From IMG/VR virus record IMGVR_UViG_3300023179_000161, positions 1 through 49,935 of that record: DNA of 49,935 bases. One strand, written 5' to 3'. The stretch is from a virus. Below the pieces are notes generated by a model. It did not search any database. It saw nothing but the letters and a program-made list of their open reading frames with translations, and was not told the DNA's origin. A program made the translations under genes and the position numbers. Shown one piece after another: positions 42,182 to 49,935 of the stretch (position 1 is its first letter; every line of letters starts with the position of its first letter).

Positions 42182-42976
42182 TTATGGTGTTACTGATTGA
42201 GCTTGAGCTACATTAACCGAAACATTTTGTCTTCTAGTAGCAAGTGGTACTGGTATTAGAGAGGAGTTTTGTGTGATTGCAGGATTATTTTGACTGGTAG
42301 TAATAGTATAATAATGATAAATGAAAGAAGCGGTTTTAATTATAGGGGAAGATGTAGCAACATAACTATAGTCTTCCCCGCTTACTTCAACCGGACAAGC
42401 ACCAAAAAAAGTATATTTACATGCAACGTATGGGGATTGATTTATAGAAAATACTCCTAATTTATAAATTGTAATATTACAACGATAATTATCCCTACCT
42501 GATCGTGCAAGTAGTCCAAGATGAGAAGTAGCAATTACCCAAGGACGTATTACATTTTCGACAAAACTTACGTTAGTTTCTAAAAACGAAATTTGTAAAG
42601 GAAGAAAGGAGTTTCGTCCACCGCCAGAAAAAGTGCGGATAAAACCATTTGTCTGTATACCTTCTGGGTTAGCTTGAGAAGATTCTCCAGGTATTGATAC
42701 AGCTTGAGCAAACAAACATCCTTTTGTTTGTTGATAGTCTCTAGCTAGTAGAGTGCCTAACCCTCTTTGTATATCCCATTCTCCTGGTTCAAACTGAGTA
42801 CCTCTTAATATTGCCGTTACAGGTACAACACTATTAGTAGCTATAGATTGTTCTCCAGGGGCTAAATACGAACCATCAAATGATAATACCCATAAAGAAC
42901 CTTTTGGTAAAGCAGTTGCTGGTTTACTTAAAAAGGAATTTAAAAAGAAAGGTATTTGACTGTTTAGTTCGGCCAT
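42182..42976 (-). CDS. Tail-tube-fold protein, 264 aa (gp54-like or second tube)
   Basis: A 264-residue protein. After an N-terminal stretch (PFFLNSFLSKPATALPKGSLWVLSFDG) the core has tube-type features: AVSIPGESSQANPEG, FLPLQISFLETNVSFVENVI then RPWVIATSHLGLLAR, and CNITIYKLGVF with a following CKYTFFGACPVEVSGEDYSYV. The order strand-(F/N)-x-x-R-P-W-helix-strand-GACP is that of T4 gp19/gp54-type barrels. It is placed between the tube gene and the assembly chaperones, so it may be the tube initiator (gp54-like) or a decoration ring. The C-terminus is a flexible Asn/Val/Gln tail. Confidence 0.55.
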   Translation of the reverse strand: MAELNSQIPFFLNSFLSKPATALPKGSLWVLSFDGSYLAPGEQSIATNSVVPVTAILRGTQFEPGEWDIQRGLGTLLARDYQQTKGCLFAQAVSIPGESSQANPEGIQTNGFIRTFSGGGRNSFLPLQISFLETNVSFVENVIRPWVIATSHLGLLARSGRDNYRCNITIYKLGVFSINQSPYVACKYTFFGACPVEVSGEDYSYVATSSPIIKTASFIYHYYTITTSQNNPAITQNSSLIPVPLATRRQNVSVNVAQAQSVTP

Positions 42977-43020
42977 ATAGTATTAATACTTATGGTAAAA
43001 ACTTCAATCAAAATATTAAA

Positions 43021-43560
43021 TTAGAAAGGGGTTTGAGTAGTTGATGTAACTCTCCAGTACTGATAAGCTAAACTAGTTGGCACCTTAACAATAGAACCGG
43101 CATCACTTAAATCGTAAGATATATCACCAACGTTTACAACATAAGCACCATAAAGTGTATATTGACGAACAGTGCCACCTGTTTTATTAAGAAGATTTAA
43201 TGTTATAACAGATGAATTTCTTGCGATATTATAATCCCCTGTAGAAGTGCCGTCATCAAATGTGTTGAATGTAGCATTTTCTAGAGTTGATCGAATATCG
43301 TAATTTTGATCACATCTAAACGTTACACTCCAGTTATCAGAATTAGGATATTTTGCTGTACCAGGTACATTAAAATCTAACCCCATAAATGGTACAGTCT
43401 GATTTACGATTGTTCTACCAGGTAAAGATGCTGTTTCTAAATAAACCAATTGGCTTTCACCAAAGTTAGTATTTGCAAGCTGTACCACTCTAAATTGAAA
43501 TGTACGTGCAAAATCGTTTTGTTGTACTGATCTATAAAAGTCTGAGATGTTTTGTGCCAT
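43021..43560 (-). CDS. 19: Tail tube protein gp19-like
   Basis: A 179-residue protein, near T4 gp19 (163 aa), immediately downstream of the sheath gene as in T4. Features: MAQNISDFYRSVQQNDFARTF, FRVVQLANTNF, YLETASLPGRTIVNQ, then VPFMGLDFNVPGTAKYPNSD and WSVTFRCDQNYDIRSTLENA. Late residues VVNVGDISYDLSDAGSIVK and ISYDL-type strand close the barrel. Hexameric rings of this protein stack into the inner tube through which DNA leaves. An AATAAATA motif is present 7 nt upstream of the ATG. Confidence 0.92.
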   Translation of the reverse strand: MAQNISDFYRSVQQNDFARTFQFRVVQLANTNFGESQLVYLETASLPGRTIVNQTVPFMGLDFNVPGTAKYPNSDNWSVTFRCDQNYDIRSTLENATFNTFDDGTSTGDYNIARNSSVITLNLLNKTGGTVRQYTLYGAYVVNVGDISYDLSDAGSIVKVPTSLAYQYWRVTSTTQTPF

Positions 43561-43566
43561 ATAAAA

Positions 43567-43574
43567 TATTTATT
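43567..43574 (-). promoter_or_regulatory. Late-promoter-like AATAAATA
   Basis: AATAAATA on the minus strand just upstream of the tube protein ATG (43560), overlapping the sheath stop codon. It could give the abundant tube protein its own late transcript. Confidence 0.4.
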
Positions 43575-45687
43575 ATATTAATTCTTGGAAGTTTTGTCCG
43601 GTGCGAGTAGCAATAAAGTTAACTAAAATAAATTCAGCAGCTTTAACCGGTTTAATATAAATGTCTACTGCAAGTTCGTTACGATCAATAACATCAGGTG
43701 TGTTATTTCTTTCATCACAAACAATTAGATAGTCATAAAGACCTTCAGTATTTTTAGCTAAATCAAAAATAGGATTAATAGTATTTTTGAGTCTAGTGCG
43801 TGTAAATTCTGTGTTTGGTTCAAATACAAAATATCTTAATGATTGTTGTGTTGCTTTTTCAAGGGTTAAGAATAACCGACGTACATTTACTCTATCAAAA
43901 GCAGATGGCTTCTTTTGTAAAGTTTTTTGACCAAAAACTGTAAAACCATCTCCTGAGAAAAATACAACAGGGTTTACAGATATTGTATAAAGAGCATCTC
44001 TTTGTTTTTGATTTGGATTAATTGCTATATCTAAAATATTTGGGATAATACCTCTATTTAAACCTGCAGGAGCATACCAAGGCTGAGTATTAAGATCGGT
44101 TCTTGCATAAATAGCAGCTGCTAAGCCAGAAAATGGCATCCAGATATTTTTATCTGAGAATGTATCGTACATTTTAACCCAGTTACCATAAGTTACAGCA
44201 TAGTTACTATTAATAGTTTCAAATAATGTTTTATGGGTATTAAAGATAGTTTGTGTAAACGTATTAGATCTAATTGATAACGTTTTTGTATTTTCACCGG
44301 TTACAAATATTTGACGTACCGGGTCTGCAATAAATACACAATCTCTACGTGTACTTGTTACAAATGTATTAAAAATGTTTAATAATGTTTTATATCTTGA
44401 TGTGTAGGCATTATCAAATTTACTAAAAGCAGATGTTTCAATATATGTTGTTTCATCGTAAATTCCGCCCGATGCTGTAGTATAAATAGTTGTTAAACCA
44501 GCATCACAAACAATATCAAGCGGTACTGTTTCTGGTGTTTCTATTAATGTTAATACTCTTTCTACCTTATCAACTAAATTACCTACTGTTTTATTAGAAG
44601 GTGCAAGGTATGAAGGAGTCCATGCACTACTTGGATATAGTGCTTTAACTTTTGGTAAAAGTCTAACTTTTGGTAATGTATTTTGAGACCAAGCATTATT
44701 TACAGCAATATTTGGGTTAATAAATAGTTTTAAATTACGAGAATTATTATTTACAACACTTTCTAAGAAAAATGTCTTAGGTGTTAAACCACCGGAGAAT
44801 TTAACATCTCCTGATTTAAAAGAACCAAGATAATTTTCTACAGGAGAAAATGTTAATACTGAAGGATCGTAGATTGATTTGCGTACTTTAAATAAGTTAA
44901 TTGAAAGTATGTTATTATAAAATTCTTGATTTAATGTCCAATCATATTGTCTTTCAATAACCTCTGAAACTGATCCGCCGCCGGCAGTATCTCTTGAACC
45001 TGATAATGCAAATTCATATCTACTAGAAGGTACAGTATAATATGGTGTGCTTCTACCAGTTAAAGCATAAAATTCCGTTACAGCTGTAAAATCAGAACCT
45101 TGAGCAAACTCAGCATTATCTGTTACTGATAAATAATAACCTTCATAAGATTCATTTTGAGCTGTTTTACTTGAATTTAATACTACAAAACCTGCGGTAA
45201 TATTATTTGTACCAGGGTTCCAAGAAGCTTGAATATTAGTTGCAGAAGTAATTTCAGTCCATGTTATATTTGCTTGTATTATATTATTGTATTCATCTTC
45301 AGATAAATTTACAACAGAAGGTGTACCAACAACAAATTCACCGATACCGTCTCCTGATAAAGCAGAAGCTACAGGAAAAAATAATGCACTATATGTATTT
45401 GCAAATCCTTCACCGTAACCAGAGCCATAAGGTAATCTGGTTGTTAAAAGAGTAGCTGGGGAATTAAGAACTTCTTTAGCAGAATAGTAAAAGTATCTTT
45501 CAGCAGCAGTTGTTGGTGTACCATAAATTTGTTCAAATTCTGATATTGTTGTTACTTGTAAAACTTCATCAGTTGGTCCTTGAGACGCAAATCCTGGTAT
45601 AAAAACAGTGGTTCCGCCGCCAAAAGTTTGATATTGAGATAAATCTGTTTCAATTATTTGTACTCCTGGTGAATTAATTGCTCGCAT
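43573..45687 (-). CDS. 18: Contractile tail sheath protein gp18-like
   Basis: A 704-residue protein, slightly larger than T4 gp18 (659 aa). The N-terminus has the sheath signature SPGVQIIETDLSQYQ, then GGTTVFIPGFASQGPTDEVLQ and SEFEQIYGTPTTAAERYFYYSA. The C-terminal domain includes NKIWMPFSGL-like VKMYDTFSDKNIWMPFSGLAA, LNRGIIPNILDIAINPNQKQ, FFSGDGFTVFGQKTLQKKPS and FDRVNVRRLFLTLEKATQQSLR, FVFEPNTEFTR. The sheath contracts to drive the tube into the host. An insertion-like variable middle region (residues ~90-330) is probably surface-exposed. CATAAATA lies 15 nt upstream of the ATG. Confident assignment. Confidence 0.96.
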   Translation of the reverse strand: MRAINSPGVQIIETDLSQYQTFGGGTTVFIPGFASQGPTDEVLQVTTISEFEQIYGTPTTAAERYFYYSAKEVLNSPATLLTTRLPYGSGYGEGFANTYSALFFPVASALSGDGIGEFVVGTPSVVNLSEDEYNNIIQANITWTEITSATNIQASWNPGTNNITAGFVVLNSSKTAQNESYEGYYLSVTDNAEFAQGSDFTAVTEFYALTGRSTPYYTVPSSRYEFALSGSRDTAGGGSVSEVIERQYDWTLNQEFYNNILSINLFKVRKSIYDPSVLTFSPVENYLGSFKSGDVKFSGGLTPKTFFLESVVNNNSRNLKLFINPNIAVNNAWSQNTLPKVRLLPKVKALYPSSAWTPSYLAPSNKTVGNLVDKVERVLTLIETPETVPLDIVCDAGLTTIYTTASGGIYDETTYIETSAFSKFDNAYTSRYKTLLNIFNTFVTSTRRDCVFIADPVRQIFVTGENTKTLSIRSNTFTQTIFNTHKTLFETINSNYAVTYGNWVKMYDTFSDKNIWMPFSGLAAAIYARTDLNTQPWYAPAGLNRGIIPNILDIAINPNQKQRDALYTISVNPVVFFSGDGFTVFGQKTLQKKPSAFDRVNVRRLFLTLEKATQQSLRYFVFEPNTEFTRTRLKNTINPIFDLAKNTEGLYDYLIVCDERNNTPDVIDRNELAVDIYIKPVKAAEFILVNFIATRTGQNFQELI

Positions 45688-45701
45688 AATCTTTGTATTA
45701 T

Positions 45702-45709
45702 TATTTATG
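45702..45709 (-). promoter_or_regulatory. Late-promoter-like CATAAATA before sheath
   Basis: CATAAATA on the minus strand, 14 nt upstream of the sheath ATG, in a 38-bp gap. The gap position and the product's abundance favour real promoter activity. Confidence 0.5.
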
Positions 45710-45725
45710 CTTTTTATGGTAATTT

Positions 45726-46334
45726 TTAGTTAGATAAATTAACATCAATTTGACTATATTGAAATTCAGCAGTACTTTCTATTATTTCATTATCGCGATA
45801 ACTATAATTAATACCCCCTAGATTTGTTATAAAGCTATTATAATAAACAAACTCTATAGCTTTTTCATTGTATTCGTTTAAACCTATAATAGAAATATTA
45901 GTTTGATATTCAGTTAAAATACCGTCTTCTAAACGATCTTTCCAAGTTTCAAGTTTAGGATTAGTTCCAGAGTAATAACTTGTTTTTGGGTCATTTAAAA
46001 TAGATAGCCATTTCCATAATAACCAGTAATTTCGAAATTTATTATCGATAATAAAATTAACAGTTAAAGGTGGATAATTAGGACGGGTATAAGATGAAAC
46101 ATTATATGATTGACCACCAAAACGAACTTCAGTTGGAGGTACTGGTATTGGTGGTACAATGGCTCCATGAACACTTATTTGCAAAGGAGTAAGATTAATA
46201 AGATTATTACTAATGGATTGTTTATTTAAAACTTTTGGTAAATTTAAAACTAATAAAAATTTATCTTTACCAGTTCTATTAAGAACTGATTGCTGAGTAG
46301 GTTGTGGAGTCTCACAAAGGTCGTTGTCTGCCAT
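45726..46334 (-). CDS. Tail-tube-fold protein between terminase and sheath, 202 aa
   Basis: A 202-residue protein with a gp19-type core: DKFLLVLNLPKVL, then ISVHGAIVPPIPVPPTEVRF, GGQSYNVSSYTRPNYPPLTV and FIIDNKFRNYWLLWKWLSIL, followed by EYQTNISIIGLNEYNEKAIEF and LGGINYSYRDNEIIESTAEF. The strand order, Pro-rich loop, and the NLGGINYSY ... E-x-x-F-x-Y ending match the tube superfamily. It is wedged between gp17 and gp18, each gap being short (1 base to the terminase stop). It may be a tube terminator or a minor tube protein; T4 has no gene exactly here. A third tube-like paralogue lies at 42.2-43.0 kb. Confidence 0.6.
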   Translation of the reverse strand: MADNDLCETPQPTQQSVLNRTGKDKFLLVLNLPKVLNKQSISNNLINLTPLQISVHGAIVPPIPVPPTEVRFGGQSYNVSSYTRPNYPPLTVNFIIDNKFRNYWLLWKWLSILNDPKTSYYSGTNPKLETWKDRLEDGILTEYQTNISIIGLNEYNEKAIEFVYYNSFITNLGGINYSYRDNEIIESTAEFQYSQIDVNLSN

Positions 46335-46335
46335 A

Positions 46336-48117
46336 TTACATTGGTTTCCAGCCCTGGGACATTAAATCGTCTATATCAGAGGTATCAAACATTCTTTCAA
46401 ATTCTTTTTCTGAAATTAATGGTTGATACTTTGACTCTTCAATGTTACCTAGAGTTGTTATATTATTACTATTATTTAAGTCTTTTATTTTGTAAAGGCT
46501 TTTATCAGATTCGTAGTAATCGAGATTTCCAATTTTTAAAGGTTTATTTTGGTCGTCAAATTCTTTTACTTCAAAATATTGCTGACAAATTTCTGGTTCA
46601 AGAATAAACAAAGCCCAAACAAGAGACATAACTCTGTCGTCATAAAACAAATCGTTTTTCTTTCTATAAGTCCCGTTTGGATAGCGAATAAAAGTTTCAA
46701 ACTCTTTAATAGTGTCTAAATCATTGACATGTACTACTTGTAAAAAGTTAACCCAGTAACGCATATTAGCTACTCCAGCAAAACGAAGATTATTATGTGA
46801 AAGAATTCCTAAGTGTCTTGTATTAGAGAATGAGCCTGTGTTAGCTAATTTTGAACATGATACTATTTTTTCGTACATATGTTTGTGAAAGAGAGCATCA
46901 ATAATTTGAGCGCCGCAGTTATTTCTTTCTACAAGTAAGGGTGGATTACCCCACTGAGAGCAAAGATTAACTAATTTGTTGGCGTAATGATAGGGTTCTA
47001 CTGTATTAGTTCCGTATACAGCTACTTGTTTTATGTCGGTTAAGTCTGTAACATCAAGTACTTGGGCCACAGAGGAGGCTCTCCCAATACCTTCTCCAAC
47101 GTCAACACCAATTGCATATAATTTATTAATATCTGGAATATCAAAAACTTTGTAAGCGCCTTCATCACTTGTATGAATAGCAGGTTTTTTATTTTCTTTA
47201 AATCTCTCAATAACAGAAGCACCGACTGCAGAATTACCAGCATCAAGAAATGTATTACCAAACTCTTGCTGAAAGGCTTCATCAGACCCGAGAGCGGCAA
47301 CCATTTGTTTGCGCCACTTTTCACCTCTTCCTGGGACATCCCACCAATCAATTCTTTCGGCTTTCCAACCGTTAGTTTCTTTTTCAGCACCTGAATAAAT
47401 TTCGTAAAATTTGTTACCAGTACCATTTGGGGTACTGACCATAAAGATTTTTGTCTTCTTACCGGATGAAACAATCGGGATAACAGATTTCCAAAACTCT
47501 TCCATGAAGTGAGGATCAATAAAAGCTGCCTCGTCAATACAAAGAATAGAAGCCGTGTCACCACGAGCTGCCGTCGAGGTTGTGGTTGAAATACCTATAC
47601 TGGAACCATTAGCAAAAGTGACACCAGTCTTGCCATATTCTTTAACACCGGGTTTGAGATAGTTTGGAAGTAGTTCATAAGCCATTCTTATTCTTTTAAA
47701 AATATTGATGGCTGTACTTTCTTTATTGGCAACAATAATAACTCTCTGGTCGTCAAAGAAGCAAGTGTTCCAAAGTGCGTATATTGTACTAATTGTTGTC
47801 TTACCGCATTGACGAGAGGCTAAAACACAGACAAACCTATTGTCAGCTAGGGACTTAAGAGCACGTTTTTGAGCTTTATAGAGCTCAATCTTCATTTTAC
47901 CTTGATCGAGGTTTACAATCCAAAAATGATTCTCGGCAAAATGTGTAATATTTTCTCTACACTTTTTGATTTCCTTGACCATCTTAGGTGTCCATTCAAA
48001 CTGGGCATCCTCTTTTGGTACATTTTTATCACCTCTATAGTATTGAGAGTCGTCTATAGGGTTTTCAATTATAATATCTTCGTAAGGGTCTTTAAATACT
48101 TCTTCGTTTTTTGGCAC
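46336..48117 (-). CDS. 17: Terminase large subunit gp17-like
   Basis: A 593-residue packaging motor and nuclease, starting at GTG 48117 (T4 gp17, 610 aa). Walker A is SRQCGKTT (101-108), Walker B ILCIDEAAF (191-199), and the coupling motif STPNGTGN begins at 228. The nuclease domain has YAIGVDVGEG (Asp 339) and LVERNN (Glu 397), followed by a late YDDRVMSLVWALF. The ATPase pumps DNA into the prohead and the RNase H-like nuclease cuts headful lengths. The overall order is standard. The upstream gene stops 8 bases before. The likely small subunit is encoded 13 kb away. Confidence 0.97.
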   Translation of the reverse strand: MPKNEEVFKDPYEDIIIENPIDDSQYYRGDKNVPKEDAQFEWTPKMVKEIKKCRENITHFAENHFWIVNLDQGKMKIELYKAQKRALKSLADNRFVCVLASRQCGKTTISTIYALWNTCFFDDQRVIIVANKESTAINIFKRIRMAYELLPNYLKPGVKEYGKTGVTFANGSSIGISTTTSTAARGDTASILCIDEAAFIDPHFMEEFWKSVIPIVSSGKKTKIFMVSTPNGTGNKFYEIYSGAEKETNGWKAERIDWWDVPGRGEKWRKQMVAALGSDEAFQQEFGNTFLDAGNSAVGASVIERFKENKKPAIHTSDEGAYKVFDIPDINKLYAIGVDVGEGIGRASSVAQVLDVTDLTDIKQVAVYGTNTVEPYHYANKLVNLCSQWGNPPLLVERNNCGAQIIDALFHKHMYEKIVSCSKLANTGSFSNTRHLGILSHNNLRFAGVANMRYWVNFLQVVHVNDLDTIKEFETFIRYPNGTYRKKNDLFYDDRVMSLVWALFILEPEICQQYFEVKEFDDQNKPLKIGNLDYYESDKSLYKIKDLNNSNNITTLGNIEESKYQPLISEKEFERMFDTSDIDDLMSQGWKPM

Positions 48118-48125
48118 GAAGTTAT

Positions 48126-48500
48126 TTAACCTTGTGGATTGATAATTCCAAGTAAGGTTGTTCTCATATGCTCTACAAGTGCATCTCTATCATGAGGGCT
48201 TGTAGCATGCATTATAAGAACTTTTTCACCATTTATATCGTAACCTAAGACCATAAACGTATCTAAGTATTCTGTTATAACAGAATCAAGTTGTTCAAGA
48301 TCTTTTACTTTATATTGTTTTAGAGTAGCGTTGTCGTAGAAGCGAAGAAAAGCTTGTTTAATTACATCTTCAACCTGTGCTAGTTGCTTGGCGGGTAAAA
48401 TTTGGTCTTCAGTATTCAGGGCACTTAATCCCATGACATCTGTTTTCTTTTTACGATAAGCCCGTTTGGGTTTCTTTTTATTTTTATCGTCCCCGGGCAT
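48126..48500 (-). CDS. Conserved-looking hypothetical protein, 124 aa
   Basis: A 124-residue protein with a basic, Lys-rich N-terminus (DDKNKKKPKRAYRKKKTDV), suggesting nucleic-acid or chromatin-like binding, followed by a helical region (EDVIKQAFLRFYDNATLKQY) and a compact C-terminal segment: VLGYDINGEKVLIMHATSPHD then ALVEHMRTTLLGIINPQG. It is encoded directly upstream of the large terminase with an 8-base gap, so a role in packaging is possible. It is not obviously gp16, for which a better candidate exists at 33 kb. An AATAAATA motif is found just upstream. Confidence 0.65.
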   Translation of the reverse strand: MPGDDKNKKKPKRAYRKKKTDVMGLSALNTEDQILPAKQLAQVEDVIKQAFLRFYDNATLKQYKVKDLEQLDSVITEYLDTFMVLGYDINGEKVLIMHATSPHDRDALVEHMRTTLLGIINPQG

Positions 48501-48504
48501 ACAA

Positions 48505-48834
48505 TTATTTATTAAATTTTTTATTATACCCTGGTGCTTTATTATTAATATTATATTTGACTAAATGTTCAACAAGTACTTCAAAAGAGGAAGTAGAAAT
48601 TTTTAAACGGCCAGGAATTCTTTGATCTCCATCTGTTAATTCAAAATAAGAATCACCATAAAAAGGTTCGTTAACAAAACAGGTACAAAATACTGATGAA
48701 ACGCCTGGATCAATTACAATTGTCCAAGCACGAGGATCAGCATCGTTATATTCAGTAAAAAGTTTATGAGCATAATACCCGGAGTCCCGTAATCTCTTTA
48801 ATGTGTACCCTAATGTTGACAATTTATTTGACAT
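48505..48834 (-). CDS. Conserved-looking hypothetical protein, 109 aa
   Basis: A 109-residue protein. The N-terminal half reads LGYTLKRLRDSGYYAHKLFT, then EYNDADPRAWTIVIDPGVSS and VFCTCFVNEPFYGDSYFELT. The IDPGVSSVFCTCF core resembles small proteins of marine T4-like phages whose function is unknown. Two Cys are close together (CTC). It lies between the sliding clamp and the 124-residue gene, within a continuous minus-strand block. The final 15 residues (NKAPGYNKKFNK) are basic and flexible. No enzymatic motif seen. Confidence 0.65.
   Translation of the reverse strand: MSNKLSTLGYTLKRLRDSGYYAHKLFTEYNDADPRAWTIVIDPGVSSVFCTCFVNEPFYGDSYFELTDGDQRIPGRLKISTSSFEVLVEHLVKYNINNKAPGYNKKFNK
48506..48513 (-). 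promoter_or_regulatory. Late-promoter-like AATAAATA
   Basis: AATAAATA on the minus strand, 5 nt upstream of the ATG at 48500, overlapping the end of the 109-residue gene. It could start a transcript for the packaging gene block. Confidence 0.35.
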
Positions 48835-48857
48835 ATTAAGACTTATACCTCAAGGTG

Positions 48858-49595
48858 TTATTTTACAAGCGCCGATATAATAAATTTTATATCAATGTCT
48901 TTTTCTTCAATTTGAAAAAGAGTTACTTTTAGTTCGTTGTTAATCTTCACAGTAAATTCATTGCATTTAGTACCAGCAAGTAGACGAATATTTTCTAAAT
49001 TAAGTGGTAAAGTATTTTTAATATTTTCTCCAACAAACTTCTCAGCTACGAGGTAGGTTATATTATTAATATTCTGTCTCTCGAGATCGTTGAGCTCACA
49101 ATACACTTTATCGTCTTTAGTATAGAAGTAAAGCTTATCAGAATCTGTAGCAATAGAGCTACCTTTTAATACTTCGTTAAACTTTGCATTAGGTAAGATA
49201 AAAGCAGTGTCGTATTTTAATTGTTTAATCTTATCAGGGTTAACTGGGCATCTTTGCATGTAACTATCTTCCAGTAAGAAGTAATTAAACTTAAAAGAAG
49301 GAGTAGTATATTTGAGATGATTATTCTCAATTGTTAAAGCTATATTATCCTGGTCAACGCAATCAAGAAGTCTAACAAACTTTTTAACATCAGGGAGATT
49401 AATTCGAGGGATGCCTCTTACCGCTGTATCAGTTTTATAACTAGCCAGGAGTACAATTGAGCCGTCTTGAGAGGCACAAGTAGTAAATACCTCATCATCA
49501 TTAAATGAGATAGAAACGTTATCAGCTAATTTGCTGATAGGTGTTAGAAACTTTTGAACAAAAGATTCTTTATTAAGAGACAGAATGTTTGTCAC
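48858..49595 (-). CDS. 45: Sliding clamp, gp45-like
   Basis: A 245-residue protein, close to T4 gp45 (228 aa), starting at GTG 49595. Signatures include the first helix-strand region SLNKESFVQKFLTPISKLAD, then LASYKTDTAVRGIPRINLPD with VKKFVRLLDCVDQ and IENNHLKYTTPSFKFNYFLL. Its trimeric ring tethers the polymerase, and in T4 it also activates late transcription through gp33/gp55. The C-terminal strand EEKDIDIKFIISALVK is typical of the clamp's end. The start overlaps the upstream Gln-rich gene by 23 bases. Its loader gp44 is on the opposite strand at 34 kb. Confidence 0.93.
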   Translation of the reverse strand: MTNILSLNKESFVQKFLTPISKLADNVSISFNDDEVFTTCASQDGSIVLLASYKTDTAVRGIPRINLPDVKKFVRLLDCVDQDNIALTIENNHLKYTTPSFKFNYFLLEDSYMQRCPVNPDKIKQLKYDTAFILPNAKFNEVLKGSSIATDSDKLYFYTKDDKVYCELNDLERQNINNITYLVAEKFVGENIKNTLPLNLENIRLLAGTKCNEFTVKINNELKVTLFQIEEKDIDIKFIISALVK

Positions 49596-49935
49596 GGCTT
49601 AAAATCTTATCTAATTTGTTGTTAATAGAATACAGGTAATCAACAATTAAATCCAGCTGTTTGAGTGACTTTTTCTGTGTAGCTTCGTCAATAAAATCAA
49701 AAGTTAATTGATTAGGATCTTGTCCTGTAAAGGTCTGAGGTTGTGGTTGTGAAACAGTTTGAACAACTGGTGCTTGTTGAATAGGTATTTGCTGCTGAGG
49801 TAACGGATGAGCCATCATAGCTTGTCTATTAAGCTCCTCTATCATTCTTTGCTGTTGATTTTGCTGCATTTGTTGAACACCAGGAAGAAAGTTCTTCGGA
49901 TCAATTCTTGTAGCTGGGCCAGTAGAAGATTGAGA
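49573..49935 (-). CDS. Gln-rich hypothetical protein (partial, 5' end off window)
   Basis: The frame is open to the right edge: upstream of the ATG at 49867-49869 there are 22 more in-frame codons reading SQSSTGPATRIDPKNFLPGV and then QQ, so the true start is probably outside. The visible product is 120 residues plus: a Gln/Pro-rich stretch (QQNQQQRM, PLPQQQIPIQQAPVVQ) and a C-terminal helix (LDLIVDYLYSINNKLDKIL). The helix could bind a partner, with the clamp as an obvious candidate because the stop overlaps the gp45 start, but this is speculative. No family recognised. Confidence 0.6.
   Translation of the reverse strand, partial: SQSSTGPATRIDPKNFLPGVQQMQQNQQQRMIEELNRQAMMAHPLPQQQIPIQQAPVVQTVSQPQPQTFTGQDPNQLTFDFIDEATQKKSLKQLDLIVDYLYSINNKLDKILSRDKHSVS

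Noticed and set aside
47040-47564. Minus-strand 174-residue open frame inside the terminase gene
   Set aside because: It is out of frame within a strongly conserved gene and shows no protein-like features.
48126-48500. 124-residue protein as the small terminase because it is next to gp17
   Set aside because: Its sequence order does not follow gp16, whereas the protein at 32887-33378 does in length and features.

Overview
The window is about 50 kb of an AT-rich genome of a tailed phage with a contractile tail, related to T4. It carries T4-type genes for packaging (gp16, gp17), sheath and tube (gp18, gp19), baseplate (gp6, gp25, gp53-, gp48/54- and gp27-like), neck (gp13, gp14), head completion (gp4), prohead protease and core (gp21, gp22), and replication clamp and clamp loader (gp45, gp44). 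Several small proteins, and the class II ribonucleotide reductase in place of T4's class I enzyme, look like those of marine T4-like myoviruses. The host cannot be named from this sequence. Portal (gp20) and major capsid (gp23) genes are not in the window. No tRNA, rRNA, CRISPR array or integrase was seen.

Layout, in transcription order from the right end on the minus strand: a Gln-rich partial gene, sliding clamp, two small unknown genes, large terminase, a tail-tube-like protein, sheath, tube, another tube-like protein, two gp26-type baseplate or tape-measure chaperone candidates, the probable tape measure, a gp48/54-like protein, gp53-like and hub-like baseplate proteins, and an 80-residue unknown (about 49.9-35.0 kb). 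An island of mostly plus-strand nucleotide and replication genes follows, read left to right: an unknown 181-residue gene, an intein-containing class II reductase, a 54-residue unknown, dUTPase and clamp loader. A minus-strand small terminase (gp16-like) sits inside this island, about 13 kb from the large terminase gene.

From 29.2 kb leftward on the minus strand come gp25, gp6 and then almost 19 kb (26.9-8.1 kb) of six very large, beta-rich tail or baseplate proteins. They contain PKD-like, LamG-like, beta-propeller and Ig-like modules. Three consecutive genes share a ~250-residue cassette, itself a triplication, with DNA patches identical between genes. Small structural proteins, gp14, gp13, a helix-turn-helix/PD-(D/E)XK homing-type endonuclease, a small Cys-containing protein and gp4 follow. 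The left end has a plus-strand membrane protein and minus-strand gp21, a 49-residue gene, and gp22 running off the edge.

Regulation: a motif close to the T4 late promoter (NATAAATA) sits just upstream of many structural genes, whereas the clamp loader has a near-consensus sigma70 promoter. This fits a T4-like programme of early replication genes and late structural genes, with the sliding clamp possibly helping late transcription as in T4. The most unusual parts are the repeated adhesin-like cassette, the intein placed at a catalytic cysteine of the reductase, and the homing endonuclease abutting gp13.
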